A DNA stretch of 63,649 nucleotides from Anaerolineae bacterium (GCA_013360465.1 JABWBO010000022.1:1-63649); one strand, 5' to 3'. Positions 41,799-51,028 are shown, counted from the stretch's first letter. The notes: generated from the letters alone by a model not told the origin. Program-made: numbers and translations.

Positions 41799-42281
41799 TC
41801 ACTGCGTGCTGCGGTTCTGATGACCGACGTTGCCGTGACAGTCTACGCATCGCCGGGTCTGATCGGCATGTGTACCGTAGACCAGATTCACGAGCGTCTG
41901 ATGACAGCCGATGCAGTTCTCCTGAGCGATCTCGGCGTTATGCTGCTTGATCTGAATCACCGCCGGGTAATCGCCGGTGGTGAACGCCAGACTGTGGTTA
42001 AAGCCGTTGATCGCCTTGGTGGTCCACTTGGCAACAGCGTCGTGCGGAGTATGGCAGTCGTTGCAGACCGCCACGTTGCGATGGCTGGATACCTGCCATG
42101 CCTCATACTGGTCGCGCATGATGTGGCAATTCACACATGTCGCCGGGTCGTTGGAAAGATACGACGTCCCTTTGGCGTAGACGAAGGTGAACGTCCCCAG
42201 CCCGACCAGCACCCCCAGCACAATCATCAGCGCGCCGCCCATGATCACTGACCGTGTAAGTGATCGGTTCCTACGCGACAT
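41799..42281 (-). CDS. nrfH: Cytochrome c quinol dehydrogenase NrfH
   Basis: 160 residues: one N-terminal membrane span (IMGGALMIVLGVLVGLGTFT) and four c-type heme motifs, CVNCH (49-53), CNDCH (73-77), CIGCH (123-127) and CVDCH (145-149). It takes electrons from menaquinol and passes them to NrfA, forming the NrfHA complex. The ATG at 42281 is preferred because AGGAGG lies 8 nt upstream; an ATG two codons earlier is too close to that site. It is the first gene of the nrfHA pair. No regulator gene or clear FNR-type box was found upstream. No nrfBCD or cytochrome c maturation genes are in the window. Confidence 0.92.
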   Translation of the reverse strand: MSRRNRSLTRSVIMGGALMIVLGVLVGLGTFTFVYAKGTSYLSNDPATCVNCHIMRDQYEAWQVSSHRNVAVCNDCHTPHDAVAKWTTKAINGFNHSLAFTTGDYPAVIQIKQHNAEIAQENCIGCHQTLVNLVYGTHADQTRRCVDCHGNVGHQNRSTQ

Positions 42282-42633
42282 CGTCATTTCCTCCTGATAG
42301 CGTCCTGATCGCAGCGTGGCGGGCGTACCTGCCGCGGTGTCTCGCATGATGATGTCGGGACCGGGCGGAAAAAGGGCGAACAAAAATATACGCCATCGTT
42401 GGACAGCCGCGCGCCGCCCGATTCCGCGAAGTAGACCGAGCGCATCCGCCGGGACGGTCAATCCAGATGAATATGACGACTATACGCGAAGGGTGTTTGC
42501 GAAATAATGAACATTCCACCTATAGAGAGCGGACGAATGTCATGTTTGATCGGTGGGCGGCTGCCAAGCTTAACGCGGGCAGTCGGGGAAGGCGTCGTGC
42601 TGCCCCTCCCCGACTGCTCAATGCACAGTGAGG
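42282..42633. other. Intergenic region upstream of nrfH
   Basis: 352 bp without a credible gene. It should hold the nrfHA promoter; the best minus-strand -10 candidate is TATATT near 42388, without a good -35 partner. No FNR (TTGATnnnnATCAA) or obvious NsrR site was found. The far end carries the terminator-like hairpin listed next. Confidence 0.5.
42579..42617 (-). terminator. Stem-loop 3' of the SH3b protein gene
   Basis: GCAGTCGGGGA (42579-42589) and TCCCCGACTGC (42607-42617) pair perfectly over 11 bp, extended by a few imperfect pairs. It lies 17 bp after the stop at 42634 on the minus strand. No T-run. Confidence 0.55.
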
Positions 42634-44070
42634 CTACTTGGGAACCGCGTCGCAGCGTCCGGCATAGCCAAAGGTGTTTGCGTAATCCACCATCCAGCCC
42701 ATCTGGTCAATCGCAATGCGCGGACGTGGATCACGGAACGTGACGTTATACCACAGCACCCCGCCGTGATCCTGCCAGGCGGCGATGGGATACAACCCAT
42801 CGGGGACGCGGGCGAGCAGGTTGCCGGTCGGGAAGTCGAAGACGGAGGTCTCCGGTTGGTTGGTCACGACCGCGCAGTCTCCGGGTTGATAGGGCGGCGG
42901 CTCGGTTGGCGGCGGCGGTGTCGGCGGCTGGTTGCAGCTGCCCTGCTCCAGGTAGTACTGCGCCTGCACCTGGGTGTTATTGGTGTAGGCGCGCAGCTCA
43001 TGGTTAGCGTTGTAGAACGCCGACGTGGTCATCGGAATGGTGACAATGAAATTGCTTCCGGCTCCAATCGACGGATAGCCGCCATAGTTGGTCGCAGTGA
43101 TCGTCCCACTGGCGATATCGACATCTTGCAGCGTGACCTGTCCGGCAGGAGATGCGGCGTTCCCGGTATTGGCAACATTGACCTGCACGTTGAAGGTCAT
43201 CCCGCAAACTGCCGAGCCAGAAATGGCGATCCCATTGAGGACGATATTGGACTGTGCCGGCGGCGGCAGCGGTTCCGGCGGCGTAATAAGGGGGACGCCG
43301 CTCAGGTCGCCATAGGTCGCGACGACCGACATGGAGACCCAGCCGATCAAGCCGGCAGGAAGCCGAAGCTGAAGCCACTGCGCGCCGCTGACATCACGCC
43401 CGATCACTTCGGCTTGTTCGCCCGCCAGCAGATAGCCGACGATAGAACAGGCGTAGTTGTCAACAAGCGTACAGCGGCGGACATTCACCGAAGGTGTGCC
43501 GGGCAGCGGCGTGACATAGGGGCGCTGGTCGGGGACCGGCGTGACGGTTGGCGGCTGCGGCGTCGCCGTAGCCGGGGCAGGTGTCGGTTCGCCTTCGGTC
43601 GGCAGCCCTAATTCCTCGAGGATCGCCTCGCGAAATCGTTCCAGAAAACTGTCGAAGCGGGTGTTGTTCACGCGCACAGGCGAAACCACATAGCTGTAGC
43701 TGTCGCCCTCATGCGTGTTGACTGTTAGGCGCAGGGCATACAGCCCGTCGGTGACGCGCGTTGTATCGAGCGTCGCCAGCGTTCCGTTGACGACCGGTTC
43801 TGTGATGCCCACCGTCGCCGGCAGCCAGGGCGCGCCGGACGGTTGGGTCAAATCGTCGTTCAGCGGCAGGTATTCGAGGTAATAGTAAGCCATCCCCGGC
43901 ACAGCCGCAGATCCGATCACATCGCCGCTTCCCCAGACTTCGCTGACAGGCGGGGGCCAAGTGATGATGACCGGATCTTCGAGCGGGATCGGCGCGTCAT
44001 CCTGTGCGTTCGTCACTGGAAGGCTGATAAAGAACATTAGAAGAGCAAACAGCAGACGTTGCAGTCTCAT
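42634..44070 (-). CDS. Secreted protein with SH3b and CARDB-like domains
   Basis: About 478 residues. A signal peptide (RLLFALLMFFISLPVTNAQ) is followed by a beta domain of about 130 residues, a Thr/Pro linker, and a bacterial SH3 (SH3b) domain (SVNVRRCTLVDNYACSIVGY, then GWVSMSVVATYG). Next comes a CARDB/Ig-like domain (MTFNVQVNVANTGNAASPAG), another Pro-rich linker and a second SH3-like segment (CAVVTNQPETSVFDFPTGNL). SH3b domains often bind cell wall or peptides, so a surface role is likely but unproven. The ATG at 44070 is used rather than 44088 because it directly precedes the signal. It is divergent from the VOC dioxygenase gene. Confidence 0.75.
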   Translation of the reverse strand: MRLQRLLFALLMFFISLPVTNAQDDAPIPLEDPVIITWPPPVSEVWGSGDVIGSAAVPGMAYYYLEYLPLNDDLTQPSGAPWLPATVGITEPVVNGTLATLDTTRVTDGLYALRLTVNTHEGDSYSYVVSPVRVNNTRFDSFLERFREAILEELGLPTEGEPTPAPATATPQPPTVTPVPDQRPYVTPLPGTPSVNVRRCTLVDNYACSIVGYLLAGEQAEVIGRDVSGAQWLQLRLPAGLIGWVSMSVVATYGDLSGVPLITPPEPLPPPAQSNIVLNGIAISGSAVCGMTFNVQVNVANTGNAASPAGQVTLQDVDIASGTITATNYGGYPSIGAGSNFIVTIPMTTSAFYNANHELRAYTNNTQVQAQYYLEQGSCNQPPTPPPPTEPPPYQPGDCAVVTNQPETSVFDFPTGNLLARVPDGLYPIAAWQDHGGVLWYNVTFRDPRPRIAIDQMGWMVDYANTFGYAGRCDAVPK

Positions 44071-44200
44071 AAATCCCTTTCCTCTCACTGGTGCGCTATC
44101 AAATTGTACTGTTAAGTGGGGTCATAGACAATCTGTCTGGCGCTTGCCGAGGGTACAGCGCTGATGCACAATAGCCGAACCAGAGGCGAGGGACACGATC

Positions 44201-45163
44201 ATGCAGCGCATTCAGGGCATTCATCACATCACCGCCGTCGCCGGCGACCCACAGCGCAACCTGACCTTTTACCACGAAGTCCTGGGGCAGCGGCTCGTCA
44301 AGACGACCGTCAATTTCGATGATCCGGGGACGTATCACTTCTACTTCGCCGATCAGATCGGCACGCCCGGCACAGTCATGACCTTCTTCCCCTGGCGGCA
44401 CATGAAGCGGGGCGGTCGGGGAAACGGCGAAGTCGGAGCGGTTGCTTATGCCATCCCGCCGGCGTCGGTGGGCTACTGGCGCGACCGGCTGGCGAAGGCA
44501 CAGGTCGCCGTGCGCGAAGCGCGGCGCTTCGACGCGCCGGCGCTGATCTTCGAGGACCCGGACGGCATGAGCCTGGAACTGGTCACCGCCGAAGAGAAGC
44601 GCACGATCCGCTTCTGGGATCGCGGTCCCGTGCCGGAACGCCATGCCCTGCGCGGCTTCCACAGCGCTGCCCTGACCATCGACAGCCTCGCCCGGCTGGA
44701 GCCGCTGCTGGTGGGTGTGATGGGCTACGAGAGGCTGAAGGCTGAGGGAGAGTGTGTCCGCTTTCGCGCCGCTTCGGACGACATCGGGCTGTACCTCGAC
44801 GTAATCGAACGCCCTGACGCGCCGACCGCGCAGTTCGGCGCGGGGTCGGTACACCACATCGCCTTCCGCACCGTCGATGACGCCGAACAACTGGAATACC
44901 GTCAGGCGGTGGAAAATGCAGGCTGCGGCGTCTCGCCGGTGCGCGACCGACAGTATTTCCACTCCATCTATTTTCGCGAACCCAACGGCGTCCTCTTCGA
45001 AGTGGCGACGGATGCGCCTGGCTTCCTGGTGGACGAACCGGTCGAGACGCTGGGCACGGCGCTCAAGCTGCCGCCCTGGTACGAATCGCAGCGCACCGCC
45101 ATCGCAGCGCGCCTTCCCCAAATCACCATCCCGACGTTCGAGCCGCAGTCTGGGGAGCGCTGA
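44201..45163 (+). CDS. VOC-family ring-cleaving dioxygenase (MhqO-like)
   Basis: 320 residues made of two vicinal-oxygen-chelate modules. The metal ligands are probably a histidine in IHHITAVAGD (about residue 8-9), one in VHHIAFRTV and the Glu in NGVLFEVATDAPGF, as in the hydroquinone-cleaving MhqA/MhqO family; LEDPDG-type motifs (FEDPDGMSLELV) mark the first half. Such enzymes use Fe(II) and O2 to open aromatic rings and are linked to quinone tolerance. It stands alone between divergent and convergent neighbours, without a MarR-type regulator nearby. The exact substrate is unknown. Confidence 0.85.
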   Translation: MQRIQGIHHITAVAGDPQRNLTFYHEVLGQRLVKTTVNFDDPGTYHFYFADQIGTPGTVMTFFPWRHMKRGGRGNGEVGAVAYAIPPASVGYWRDRLAKAQVAVREARRFDAPALIFEDPDGMSLELVTAEEKRTIRFWDRGPVPERHALRGFHSAALTIDSLARLEPLLVGVMGYERLKAEGECVRFRAASDDIGLYLDVIERPDAPTAQFGAGSVHHIAFRTVDDAEQLEYRQAVENAGCGVSPVRDRQYFHSIYFREPNGVLFEVATDAPGFLVDEPVETLGTALKLPPWYESQRTAIAARLPQITIPTFEPQSGER

Positions 45164-45181
45164 AGCCCGCGCCGGCGCGCA

Positions 45182-45637
45182 TCACAGCGGAGGCTGTTCC
45201 GCCTGCTTCCGAAGCAGCGCATCGACCTGCGCCATCGTCAGCGGCGGAAGCGTCTCATCTACCTTGTTCAGGAAGGCGAGCGCATCCTCCATCGACGAAC
45301 ACATAGAATGCCGCACGCCAACCATCTGGTGCGCCACCGACGCCAGAAAGCGCACGATCTTCGACTCGTTGACATAGATCGACCAGCCGACGCGCTGCGC
45401 CCGGAGGGAGTGCAGCATAGTCTGAAGATCGCTCAGTTGAAGCTCGTTCTTCTCCACCGCGCGGGCGTCGGTGATGGTATGCACAAGCGGTCCCCCTTCG
45501 CCGAGGCGCGCGTTCGCTTCGTCGCGCATCACCATCGATTCGTCCAGATAACGAATGAGTTCATCGCGGTTTATAACGCCGAACTGCCGAATGTAGATGA
45601 CGCGGTCCTGGATGAGCCAGAGTAGCTGGTATCCCAT
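45182..45637 (-). CDS. Unidentified protein, possibly STAS-like fold
   Basis: About 151 residues, no signal peptide or membrane span. Start: three ATG codons lie in a row; the third (45637) is 7 nt after AGGAGG and is the most likely. The alternation of strands and helices (LLWLIQDRVIYIRQFGVIN, VHTITDARAVEKNELQLSDL, WSIYVNESKIVRFLASVAHQ) recalls SpoIIAA/STAS-like proteins, but no family motif can be named with confidence. It is convergent with the VOC gene and 62 bp downstream of the epimerase gene on the same strand. Confidence 0.6.
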   Translation of the reverse strand: MGYQLLWLIQDRVIYIRQFGVINRDELIRYLDESMVMRDEANARLGEGGPLVHTITDARAVEKNELQLSDLQTMLHSLRAQRVGWSIYVNESKIVRFLASVAHQMVGVRHSMCSSMEDALAFLNKVDETLPPLTMAQVDALLRKQAEQPPL

Positions 45638-45705
45638 CATCATCCCTCCTGAATTATCCTCATCACACTATAGCACCACATCTTACGCGCCTGCGCGACA
45701 ATTAT

Positions 45706-46728
45706 TCACGCACTGCCCGCCCGATACGCTTCGACCCAACCGCGCAGCCAGATCAGCGTCTCGTCAAACGCCGCCTCGGCAGAGACGATTGGCGCATAAC
45801 CCAGGACGCGCGCCGCCTTCTTCGCGTTGAACCAGAAGTCACGACTGGTGGCTTCGATGGAATAACGCGACAGCGCTGTCCCCTGACTCGCGCCCAGCAA
45901 GCGCAGTCGCGCGCTTGTTTCCAGCAGCGTCAGCGCGCTTCGCGCCAGCGCATAGGGGACCGTCCTCACCCGGTAGCGCAGCCCCAGAGCATCCAGGTAG
46001 GGTGGGAAGAAATCGAAGAAATTGCCCGGCGCGTGATCGGTGATGAAGCAGCACTGTCCTGCCGCCGCCGAACCGGGGAAGAGGCGGTCGGCTGCCAGGA
46101 TGTGGGCGTGCGCCGCGTTGGTCGCGTACAGATGGTTGAAACGTGCCGAGCCATCGCCAAGGCGGGTGTAGAGTCCGCTTTCCAGGACCGGCTGCACCAC
46201 ACGAGGGAAGCGGTGCCGGTCGCCTGGTCCATAGATTCCGGCGACTCGCAGCGAGCAGGTCGTCAAGCCGCCCTCGCCGTTCGCGCCGATCACCGCCTGT
46301 TCCGCCAGCATCTTGGTCGTGCTGTAGTAATCGAGGTGTTTCGCCGGGTAAGGCAGGTCCTCATCCCCATTGGCGATGGGCGTGCCGTCGAAGACTACAT
46401 CGATGGAGCTGGTGTAGATCAGCCGCGCCACCTTCTGCGCCTGACAGGCGGCGATCACATTCTTCGTCCCCTGCACGTTGATATCGTACATTTCCGGTGA
46501 GGGAGCGACCTGCTGGCTGACCACCGCCGCATTGTGGATCACCGCCTCCACACCCTCGCAGGCGGCGATCAGGCTTTCAGGCTGGCGGATGTCGCCGACC
46601 CGGCTGTCAACCTCCGGGTCAGGATGGGGACTCACATCGAAACTCCGCGCCGCCGTCCCCAGACTGCGCAGACGTCGGAGAATCGCCGTTCCCAGCATCC
46701 CGTTTCCACCGATCACCAGGACTGTCAT
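45706..46728 (-). CDS. NAD-dependent epimerase/dehydratase (3-beta-HSD-like SDR)
   Basis: 340 residues of the extended short-chain dehydrogenase family. The nucleotide-binding motif is VIGGNGMLGTAILRRL, a conserved Asp pair is near SRVGDIRQ, IHNAAVVSQ replaces the usual NAAG, and the catalytic Tyr-x-x-x-Lys is YYSTTK. The central LRVAGIYGPGDRHRFPRVVQ fits the 3-beta-hydroxysteroid dehydrogenase/isomerase group, whose bacterial members act on sterol-, sugar- or polyketide-type alcohols. It is probably cytoplasmic and stands alone; substrate unknown. Confidence 0.87.
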   Translation of the reverse strand: MTVLVIGGNGMLGTAILRRLRSLGTAARSFDVSPHPDPEVDSRVGDIRQPESLIAACEGVEAVIHNAAVVSQQVAPSPEMYDINVQGTKNVIAACQAQKVARLIYTSSIDVVFDGTPIANGDEDLPYPAKHLDYYSTTKMLAEQAVIGANGEGGLTTCSLRVAGIYGPGDRHRFPRVVQPVLESGLYTRLGDGSARFNHLYATNAAHAHILAADRLFPGSAAAGQCCFITDHAPGNFFDFFPPYLDALGLRYRVRTVPYALARSALTLLETSARLRLLGASQGTALSRYSIEATSRDFWFNAKKAARVLGYAPIVSAEAAFDETLIWLRGWVEAYRAGSA

Positions 46729-46877
46729 CTCACACGCCGCCTCTCTGTGATGCCGTCAGAGCGCCGATTGTAACGAGATTGCCCACACAATGCGCAGGCT
46801 GCCGAAAGGCTGACGAAACCCCGCCGGACGCGCTACAATCGCTCGCGTCGGCAGATGCGCACCAGAGAGGCGTGATC

Positions 46878-47510
46878 ATGGCAGAAGTCGTCTATAATGA
46901 CCTGGATTCCCCTGAAAGCGGCGAAATCGAGGCATTCTGCGTTCGTGATCGACAGCGCGTGATCATGATCGACCCGACGCCGGTCTGGACCGGCAGAGGG
47001 CATCCCGCGACGCGCGGCGAATGCCCCATCTGCAGCGGCAGCGTCTTCCGCCTGGGCAGGACGCCGGCGCATGAACGTATCGCCCGCCCGCCGGCGATTC
47101 ATGTCGCCGAACCGAAAGCCCGCCGCGCCCGACTCGCGCCGGACTCGGTCTACATCGCCTTCAACGCGGCGGATATCGACTTCGCCATGCAGCTTGCCGC
47201 CGATTTGGACCGTCTGCGTATGCCGCACTGGCTGCACGATGGCGAACAGGACGCGGCGCGGTGGGCGGGAGGCGTTCACCCGGCACTGAAGGAGTGCGGG
47301 CGCATGGTGCTGGTGGCATCTCCCTCCGCGCTGGATGCGCCAGATGTGACCGCCGCCTGGCAGTTCTTCCGCCAGAAAGGGAAGCCGGTGATCATCGCCC
47401 AGGTCTTCGACGCGCCGCCGCCGGATGTGCTGCGGCGCGCGCCGCGCTTCGACTTCGGCGTCGATTACCGGGCAGCCTTTCGCGGGCTGCTGGCGGCACT
47501 AAACGAATGA
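46878..47510 (+). CDS. Zinc-ribbon (DUF5679-like) plus TIR-domain protein
   Basis: 210 residues. Residues 15-65 look like a DUF5679-type ribbon (EAFCVRDRQRVIM, GHPATRGECPICSGSVFRLG), but the first cysteine pair has only one Cys. After a basic linker, residues 90-205 form a TIR fold (DSVYIAFNAADIDFAMQLAA, MVLVASPSALDAPDV, GKPVIIAQVF). In NAD-cleaving TIRs a Glu sits in the helix after the DD-loop region (often V-x-x-E-W); here the stretch is DVTAAWQFF, with Ala at that place, so NADase activity is doubtful. ATG 46878 is set by AGAGAGG. No Thoeris-type partner is beside it. Confidence 0.75.
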   Translation: MAEVVYNDLDSPESGEIEAFCVRDRQRVIMIDPTPVWTGRGHPATRGECPICSGSVFRLGRTPAHERIARPPAIHVAEPKARRARLAPDSVYIAFNAADIDFAMQLAADLDRLRMPHWLHDGEQDAARWAGGVHPALKECGRMVLVASPSALDAPDVTAAWQFFRQKGKPVIIAQVFDAPPPDVLRRAPRFDFGVDYRAAFRGLLAALNE

Positions 47511-47514
47511 CCGA

Positions 47515-47542
47515 TTGCTCTCATCGCAGACCTGTGTATACT
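47515..47542 (+). promoter_or_regulatory. Promoter of the beta-helix protein gene
   Basis: TTGCTC (47515-47520) and TATACT (47537-47542), 16 bp apart, about 50 bp upstream of the start at 47595. Confidence 0.45.
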
Positions 47543-47594
47543 CAACACAATAACGGCTTGATGTTTTATATACAGTGATAATCTGAGGAACGCG

Positions 47595-50500
47595 ATGCGC
47601 CTTCGATACGTGGTGCTGTTTTTGATCCCCCTGCTGCTCGCCCTCGGCTTGCAGCTTTCCACCGCACAGACGGATACCGGCGTCGAGGTCTGCTCCGCCT
47701 TCATTGAAGAGGCGATCCAGACCGTCGGCAACAACTGCGGGCTGCTCGACCGTAACAGCGCTTGCTACGGCTTCAACACAGTCAATGCCAGCTTCATCGA
47801 GCCGCAGCCAGAGGGCTTCTTCACGCTGCCGAACGAACGCACGCCGATCAACGTCCTGACTTCGATCGCGACGACACCGCTGCGCACCGAACTTGACCAG
47901 TGGGGTATCGCGCTGCTCAGCGTGCAGGCGAATCTGCCGGAGACGCTGCCCGGTCAAAGCGTGATCTTCATGCTGCTGGGCGATACCGAACTGGAAAACG
48001 CTGTTGAGCCGGAAGATACTTATGTTCCGGGGGAGATCATCACCGTCGTCATGCAGACCGGCGGCAATCTCTACTATCAGCCGCGCCTCGATGCTGATTT
48101 GCTCGACTTCGTGCCGGAAGCCACCAACCTCCAGGCGGATGCGGTGAGCAGCGACGGCGCTTTCGTGCGCGTCGTCTATCGCGGCGTGCCCGGTTGGGTC
48201 GCCAGCGGGGCGCTGGCGGGCGGCGTCGATCTTTCCGGCTTGAGCATCATCGCGCCAGAGACTCGCACCCCCGGACAGGCATTCTTCCTGCGCACCAATA
48301 TCGGGCAGACCGAGTGCGCCGAAGCGCCGGACTCGCTGATCGTCCAGGGACCGCAGGATCTCAAGGTCGATTTGAAGACCAACGGCGCCGATATCCGCAT
48401 CGGCTCGACCATCGTCCTGCGCGTCATCGGCATCACCGACGAGCAGAAGCGCATCCTTGGCGAGCAGTTTAGCTTCGATGATGAGATCGCCGCGCTGCTG
48501 GAACTGACGACGCTCGACGGCGAAGCGATCCTCGACCCCGACACGCTGAACGAACAGACCGTCCCGGCAGGGATGCGCGCTTTCCGCTGCCTGGCGCTGC
48601 CGGAAGACCTTGGGCTGGATCACAATGACAACGACAACGAGGTCATTAAAAAGTGTCCCTGGTTCGGTTTTGAGGACCTGCCGCCGGAAGCCATCAGGGA
48701 ATTCGCCGGCTTCGAAGGGATCACCCTGAACTACCCCATCGTCCTGCCGCTGGATGGCGTTGCGCCGACCCCGACCGATACGCCGGTCCCTGGCATCTTC
48801 ATCCCCATCACGACCAACACGCCGCGCTCGACGAACACGCCGGTCTTCAGCACCAACACTTTCACGCCGGTCCCGTCGACCGCGACAGCGACGGGCCCGC
48901 TGCCCACCAGCACCGCCACCAATACCTTCGCACCGCCCACCAGCACGCCGACGCACACCGCGACCAGCACCTTCGCGCCGCCCACCAGCACGCCGACCAA
49001 CACATCGGTCCCGCCCAGTCCAGCGCCGACCAATACATCGGTCCCGCCCAGTCCAGCGCCCACCAACACATCGGTCCCACCCAGTCCAACGCCGACCAAT
49101 ACGCCGCCGGCGGGCTGCCTGCCCGATATCCCCGACCCGGTGATGACGGTAGCAGAGCTGATCTGCTCAATTGAGCTGGCGAACGACGAAGTGAACTACC
49201 CCGGTCAGGATATCATCAACCTGAACACCGACACGATCTTCTCGTTCACGGCGGTGTATGGAAGCGGCAGCGCCCTGCCGGCGATCACCAGCGACATCGT
49301 GATCATCGGCAATTCTGCGGCGCTGACGCGCGCTCCGCTCGTCCCCGCCATGCGCTACTTCACCGTCGCAGGGAGCGGCACGCTTGAACTGCAAGAGCTG
49401 AACGTGACTTCGGGCATCTCCAGCAGCCCCGGCGGCGCAATTAACAGCTCCGGCACATTGATCATCAAGGACAGTTATTTCGCCTTCAACCATGCCGTCG
49501 CGCCGGAAGGCAACGGGGGAGCCATCCATCAGAAGAGCGGCTCGCTGGCGATCTATGACAGCACTTTCCTATCGAACACCGCCGACAACCTGGGCGGCGC
49601 GATCTATGTGCAGGATGCGGCGTTCGTCATGGATGTGATCGACGGCGCGACGCTGGTCCAGGACAACACCGCCGGCGAAAACGGCGGCGGCATCCATATC
49701 ACCGGATCAACCATCAGCTACAGCATCACCAGCGCGACTATCGACAACAATCATGCGGAGCTGGGCGGCGGCATCTACGTCGAGGCGGTATCTGGAAACG
49801 GCACGCTGAACATGGTGCAGGTGATCAACAATGACGCCCTGAATGGCGGCGGCATTTACACGACACACCCCATGACGATCACGCATTCGACGGTCGATTC
49901 AAACACTGCGGCGGGTGCATACGGCGGCATTTACTCCTGTACGCCCGACACAGACATCAAGTACAGCACCGTCTCGCGCAACGGCGCCGAGTTCAACGGC
50001 GGCATCTTCGGCTGCGACGCCGACAGCATGACCCTGTTGAACAGCACCGTGGCGCAAAACTTCGGCACCGCTGTCCGCCATGAAGGCGCACTCGAAATCT
50101 ACTTCAGCACCATCGCCTACAATACCGGCACAGGGCTTTCGGTTAGCGGTTTGACCTTCATCCGCAACTCCATCGTCGCCGGGAATTCCGGCAGCGACTG
50201 CAACGGCGCGCTGTCCGCCTCCGGCATGAATTATTCGGACGATGCCTCCTGTGCCAGCCTGAGCGTCGTCACTACCGCCCAGCTCGACCTGAACAGCACG
50301 CTGACCAACAACGGCGGTCCGACCGAGACGCATAACCTGGGCGACGCCAGCATCGTCACCGACGATATCGCTCTAGCCAACTGCACTGGGGTCGACGGCA
50401 CAGCGGTCACGGTCGATCAGCGCGGCTTACCCCGACCCTCGTTCACTGCCTGCGATCCCGGCGCAGTCGAGAACCAGAACACCGGCGGTCTGGGAGCGCT

Positions 50501-50924
50501 GGACAGCGTGAACCCCGGCGTCAGCATCGACGACGGATCGCCTTCGGAAGCGACTGAAGAAGCAACCGCTGAAGCAACCGCTGAAGCGACCGCCGAGGCG
50601 ACTGCTGAAGTAACCGCCGAAGCCACAGCGACACCGGAAGCCACACCTGAGCCGACCGCCACGCTCGCCGAACCGACCGCCACGCTCGCCGAGCCGACCG
50701 CCACGCTCGCCGAGCCGACCGCCACGCTCGCCGAACCGACGCCCACACTCGCCGAACCGACGCCCACGCTCGCCGAACCGACCGCCACCCTGGCGCAGCC
50801 CAGCACGAACGGTGACGCGCATACGGCAACGCCGACAGGCGACGCGGCTCCGGGGTCTGAAGAGCAGCTGAACATCATCGCAGCGCGCGCCCTCGACTTC
50901 CGCGCCTGGATGAAGGGCTGGTAG
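47595..50924 (+). CDS. Large exported SH3b / parallel beta-helix protein with repeat linkers
   Basis: 1109 residues. Signal peptide (YVVLFLIPLLLALGLQLSTA); an N-terminal region with an SH3b domain (NLYYQPRLDADLLDFVPEAT, later GVPGWVASGAL); a Thr/Pro linker at about 390-510 with 11-residue repeats; a right-handed beta-helix/choice-of-anchor Q region at about 510-960 (GGAINSSGTLIIKDSYFAFN, GGGIYTTHPMTITHSTVDSN); and a tail of E-A-T-A and A-T-L-A-E-P-T repeats. No sortase motif or C-terminal anchor is seen, so it is secreted or held by non-covalent contacts. Such proteins are often adhesins or polysaccharide-binding surface proteins; the exact role is unknown. GAGGAA precedes the start. Confidence 0.82.
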   Translation: MRLRYVVLFLIPLLLALGLQLSTAQTDTGVEVCSAFIEEAIQTVGNNCGLLDRNSACYGFNTVNASFIEPQPEGFFTLPNERTPINVLTSIATTPLRTELDQWGIALLSVQANLPETLPGQSVIFMLLGDTELENAVEPEDTYVPGEIITVVMQTGGNLYYQPRLDADLLDFVPEATNLQADAVSSDGAFVRVVYRGVPGWVASGALAGGVDLSGLSIIAPETRTPGQAFFLRTNIGQTECAEAPDSLIVQGPQDLKVDLKTNGADIRIGSTIVLRVIGITDEQKRILGEQFSFDDEIAALLELTTLDGEAILDPDTLNEQTVPAGMRAFRCLALPEDLGLDHNDNDNEVIKKCPWFGFEDLPPEAIREFAGFEGITLNYPIVLPLDGVAPTPTDTPVPGIFIPITTNTPRSTNTPVFSTNTFTPVPSTATATGPLPTSTATNTFAPPTSTPTHTATSTFAPPTSTPTNTSVPPSPAPTNTSVPPSPAPTNTSVPPSPTPTNTPPAGCLPDIPDPVMTVAELICSIELANDEVNYPGQDIINLNTDTIFSFTAVYGSGSALPAITSDIVIIGNSAALTRAPLVPAMRYFTVAGSGTLELQELNVTSGISSSPGGAINSSGTLIIKDSYFAFNHAVAPEGNGGAIHQKSGSLAIYDSTFLSNTADNLGGAIYVQDAAFVMDVIDGATLVQDNTAGENGGGIHITGSTISYSITSATIDNNHAELGGGIYVEAVSGNGTLNMVQVINNDALNGGGIYTTHPMTITHSTVDSNTAAGAYGGIYSCTPDTDIKYSTVSRNGAEFNGGIFGCDADSMTLLNSTVAQNFGTAVRHEGALEIYFSTIAYNTGTGLSVSGLTFIRNSIVAGNSGSDCNGALSASGMNYSDDASCASLSVVTTAQLDLNSTLTNNGGPTETHNLGDASIVTDDIALANCTGVDGTAVTVDQRGLPRPSFTACDPGAVENQNTGGLGALDSVNPGVSIDDGSPSEATEEATAEATAEATAEATAEVTAEATATPEATPEPTATLAEPTATLAEPTATLAEPTATLAEPTPTLAEPTPTLAEPTATLAQPSTNGDAHTATPTGDAAPGSEEQLNIIAARALDFRAWMKGW
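48996..49094 (+). repeat. 33-bp coding tandem repeat (three units)
   Basis: Three near-identical 33-bp units at 48996, 49029 and 49062 encode TNTSVPPSPAP-type linker repeats inside the beta-helix protein gene. Few base differences separate them, so the expansion is recent. Confidence 0.85.
50558..50804 (+). repeat. Coding tandem repeats in the C-terminal tail (12-bp and 21-bp)
   Basis: First, 12-bp units encode E-A-T-A (to about 50630). From 50658, seven 21-bp units (GCCACGCTCGCCGAACCGACC type) encode A-T-L-A-E-P-T, the last one diverged. Slippage-prone, so the tail length probably varies between strains. Confidence 0.85.
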
Positions 50925-50935
50925 GGCGAAAGACA

Positions 50936-50980
50936 GCGATCCCGCATCCCGTCAAGGAGATCAACGGGATGCGGGATCGC
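50936..50980. terminator. Perfect 17-bp stem-loop between convergent genes
   Basis: GCGATCCCGCATCCCGT (50936-50952) and ACGGGATGCGGGATCGC (50964-50980) pair perfectly, loop 11 nt. It lies between the beta-helix gene and the convergent msrA gene; lacks a T-run. Confidence 0.65.
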
Positions 50981-51028
50981 CATGTTGCAGAAGCGCCGGG
51001 TTTTGACGAGGCGCTGTGCCTTCAGGCG

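Noticed and set aside
42282-42633. FNR or NsrR site controlling nrfHA
   Set aside because: No TTGATnnnnATCAA or comparable palindrome could be found at a sensible distance from the nrfH start.
46878-47510. TIR protein as part of a Thoeris-type defence system
   Set aside because: No ThsA/SIR2 or other effector gene is adjacent and the catalytic Glu seems absent; neighbours are a surface protein and an epimerase.
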